Below are positions 63,276-64,000 of a stretch of DNA of 64,000 bases, piece by piece; within the stretch, counting starts at the first letter, position 1; the number at the start of each line of letters is the position of its first letter. The notes under the pieces are model-generated. The model had not been told where the DNA came from, searched no databases, and saw only the letters and a list, made by a program, of their open reading frames with translations. The translations under genes and the position numbers were made by a program. This stretch comes from Plenodomus lindquistii. Taxonomy: Eukaryota > Ascomycota > Dothideomycetes > Pleosporales > Leptosphaeriaceae. The stretch covers positions 310,001-374,000 of the forward strand of contig JANUWI010000001.1 of NCBI GenBank assembly GCA_025504975.1, in the 5' to 3' direction.

Positions 63276-64000
63276 ATTTTGATTAGCTCGCACTTTACTT
63301 GGCGAATGTTTATGCTAGAGATTATAGAGTAGATCTCATAATGTCTTTTCGACAATACACAATCCAGGCAGTGAAAAATCTTCCAACTGAAATTGATCAT
63401 TACAACGCTACCCAAATGTTACTGTGCTACCCATTTGTCACTGTGTTACTCGGCCACCTTACCAGAAGCAGAGCATTGGACAAAATACCTGGTGTATTCG
63501 TACGGAATTGCCGCGTCCTATAGACCCATCAATACCGTAACACTACTAGATAGCGAAATATACATCAGATCGGCTTGTGCGGCGATGATACAAAGATTTT
63601 GGTTCATGGTGTTGAATTTTTTCATTTCGAGGGCTTGCTGATTGTTATCAAGCTCTTGCTTACATTATGCTCGTTGACATAGTCATGAATTCCAGGTCAG
63701 GTGCTACGAATGAAATGAGATCGCTCATATGCTGAGCCTTTCCAGACTAATATCATGTTGTGACGTCTGCGGTCTGCGATCGAGGCTTTCCTTGGTTCGG
63801 GCGGAGTGGTGAATACATGTTGGACACTTGACTAGGTGCAGCATTAGCAGCAACGCGAGAGCAGAAGTGTGAGAGATGAATAAAAGTACATGATCATATA
63901 GAAATACCTAAAGACGAGATGTTCTCATCTTAGGTACGTGACGTGCTTAATCCATATCGAGGATGACATAAGCAGTTATCGTGTGAAGGAAGAAGCATCC
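63276..64000. other. Right end of window, no supported gene
   Basis: About 0.7 kb of balanced composition with only short open frames. It includes the 3' end of the secreted protein gene. Nothing else is recognised. Confidence 0.5.

Overview
This is a window from a filamentous ascomycete nuclear genome. It is most likely a dothideomycete of the Pleosporales type, judging from the short 50-75 bp introns with CTNAC/TACTAA branch points, the gene content and the secreted-protein families; the species cannot be named. The window is sharply bipartite.

Positions 1 to about 27,900 form an AT-rich, gene-free block in which CpA and TpG are almost absent, TpA is extreme, and CpG, CpT and CpC survive. 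That is the signature of exhaustive repeat-induced point mutation (RIP). Enough remains to resolve a nest of transposons. They are: a Ty3/gypsy chromovirus cut by the left edge (1-~5,020); two RIP-degraded pogo/Fot1-type DNA transposons (6,207-8,066 plus; 9,213-11,074 minus); a Ty1/copia element (11,521-21,904, plus) with 187-bp LTRs and target duplication AGAGT, split by a second copy of the same family in the opposite orientation (12,184-17,369) with target duplication CTACT; and the reverse transcriptase/RNase H part of a different copia (~22,400-23,660). At the right edge sits a pristine pogo/Fot1-type element (25,991-27,852) with perfect 64-bp terminal inverted repeats and an uninterrupted 550-aa DDE transposase.

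From about 27,950 to 64,000 the DNA is ordinary, balanced-composition gene space. In order: a doubtful minus-strand ORF; homoserine O-acetyltransferase (MET2); a TA-flanked MITE; a zinc alcohol dehydrogenase; an alpha/beta hydrolase (minus); a seven-exon RING-finger/RS-domain protein; pyrroline-5-carboxylate reductase (PRO3, minus); CTD-kinase gamma subunit (CTK3); mitochondrial ribosomal protein bL12m (minus); and midasin (MDN1/REA1), an intronless 14.6-kb gene. The last 5 kb holds three small genes. One is a two-exon 86-aa protein. One is a two-exon six-cysteine secreted protein (minus). One is a 244-aa secreted pre-pro-protein with a Kex2-type KR site, resembling fungal effector-like families.

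Housekeeping genes occur as divergent pairs with short shared promoters: hydrolase/RING, PRO3/CTK3 and bL12m/MDN1. MET2 serves methionine synthesis and PRO3 proline synthesis; CTK3 acts on RNA polymerase II; bL12m and MDN1 serve the mitochondrial and cytosolic ribosome. No biosynthetic cluster or CRISPR is present. The most unusual signals are the copia-in-copia nest dated by two perfect target duplications, and the three pogo/Fot1 copies whose TIRs keep the same 8+17+17 architecture while one half of the 17-bp repeat unit differs from copy to copy.
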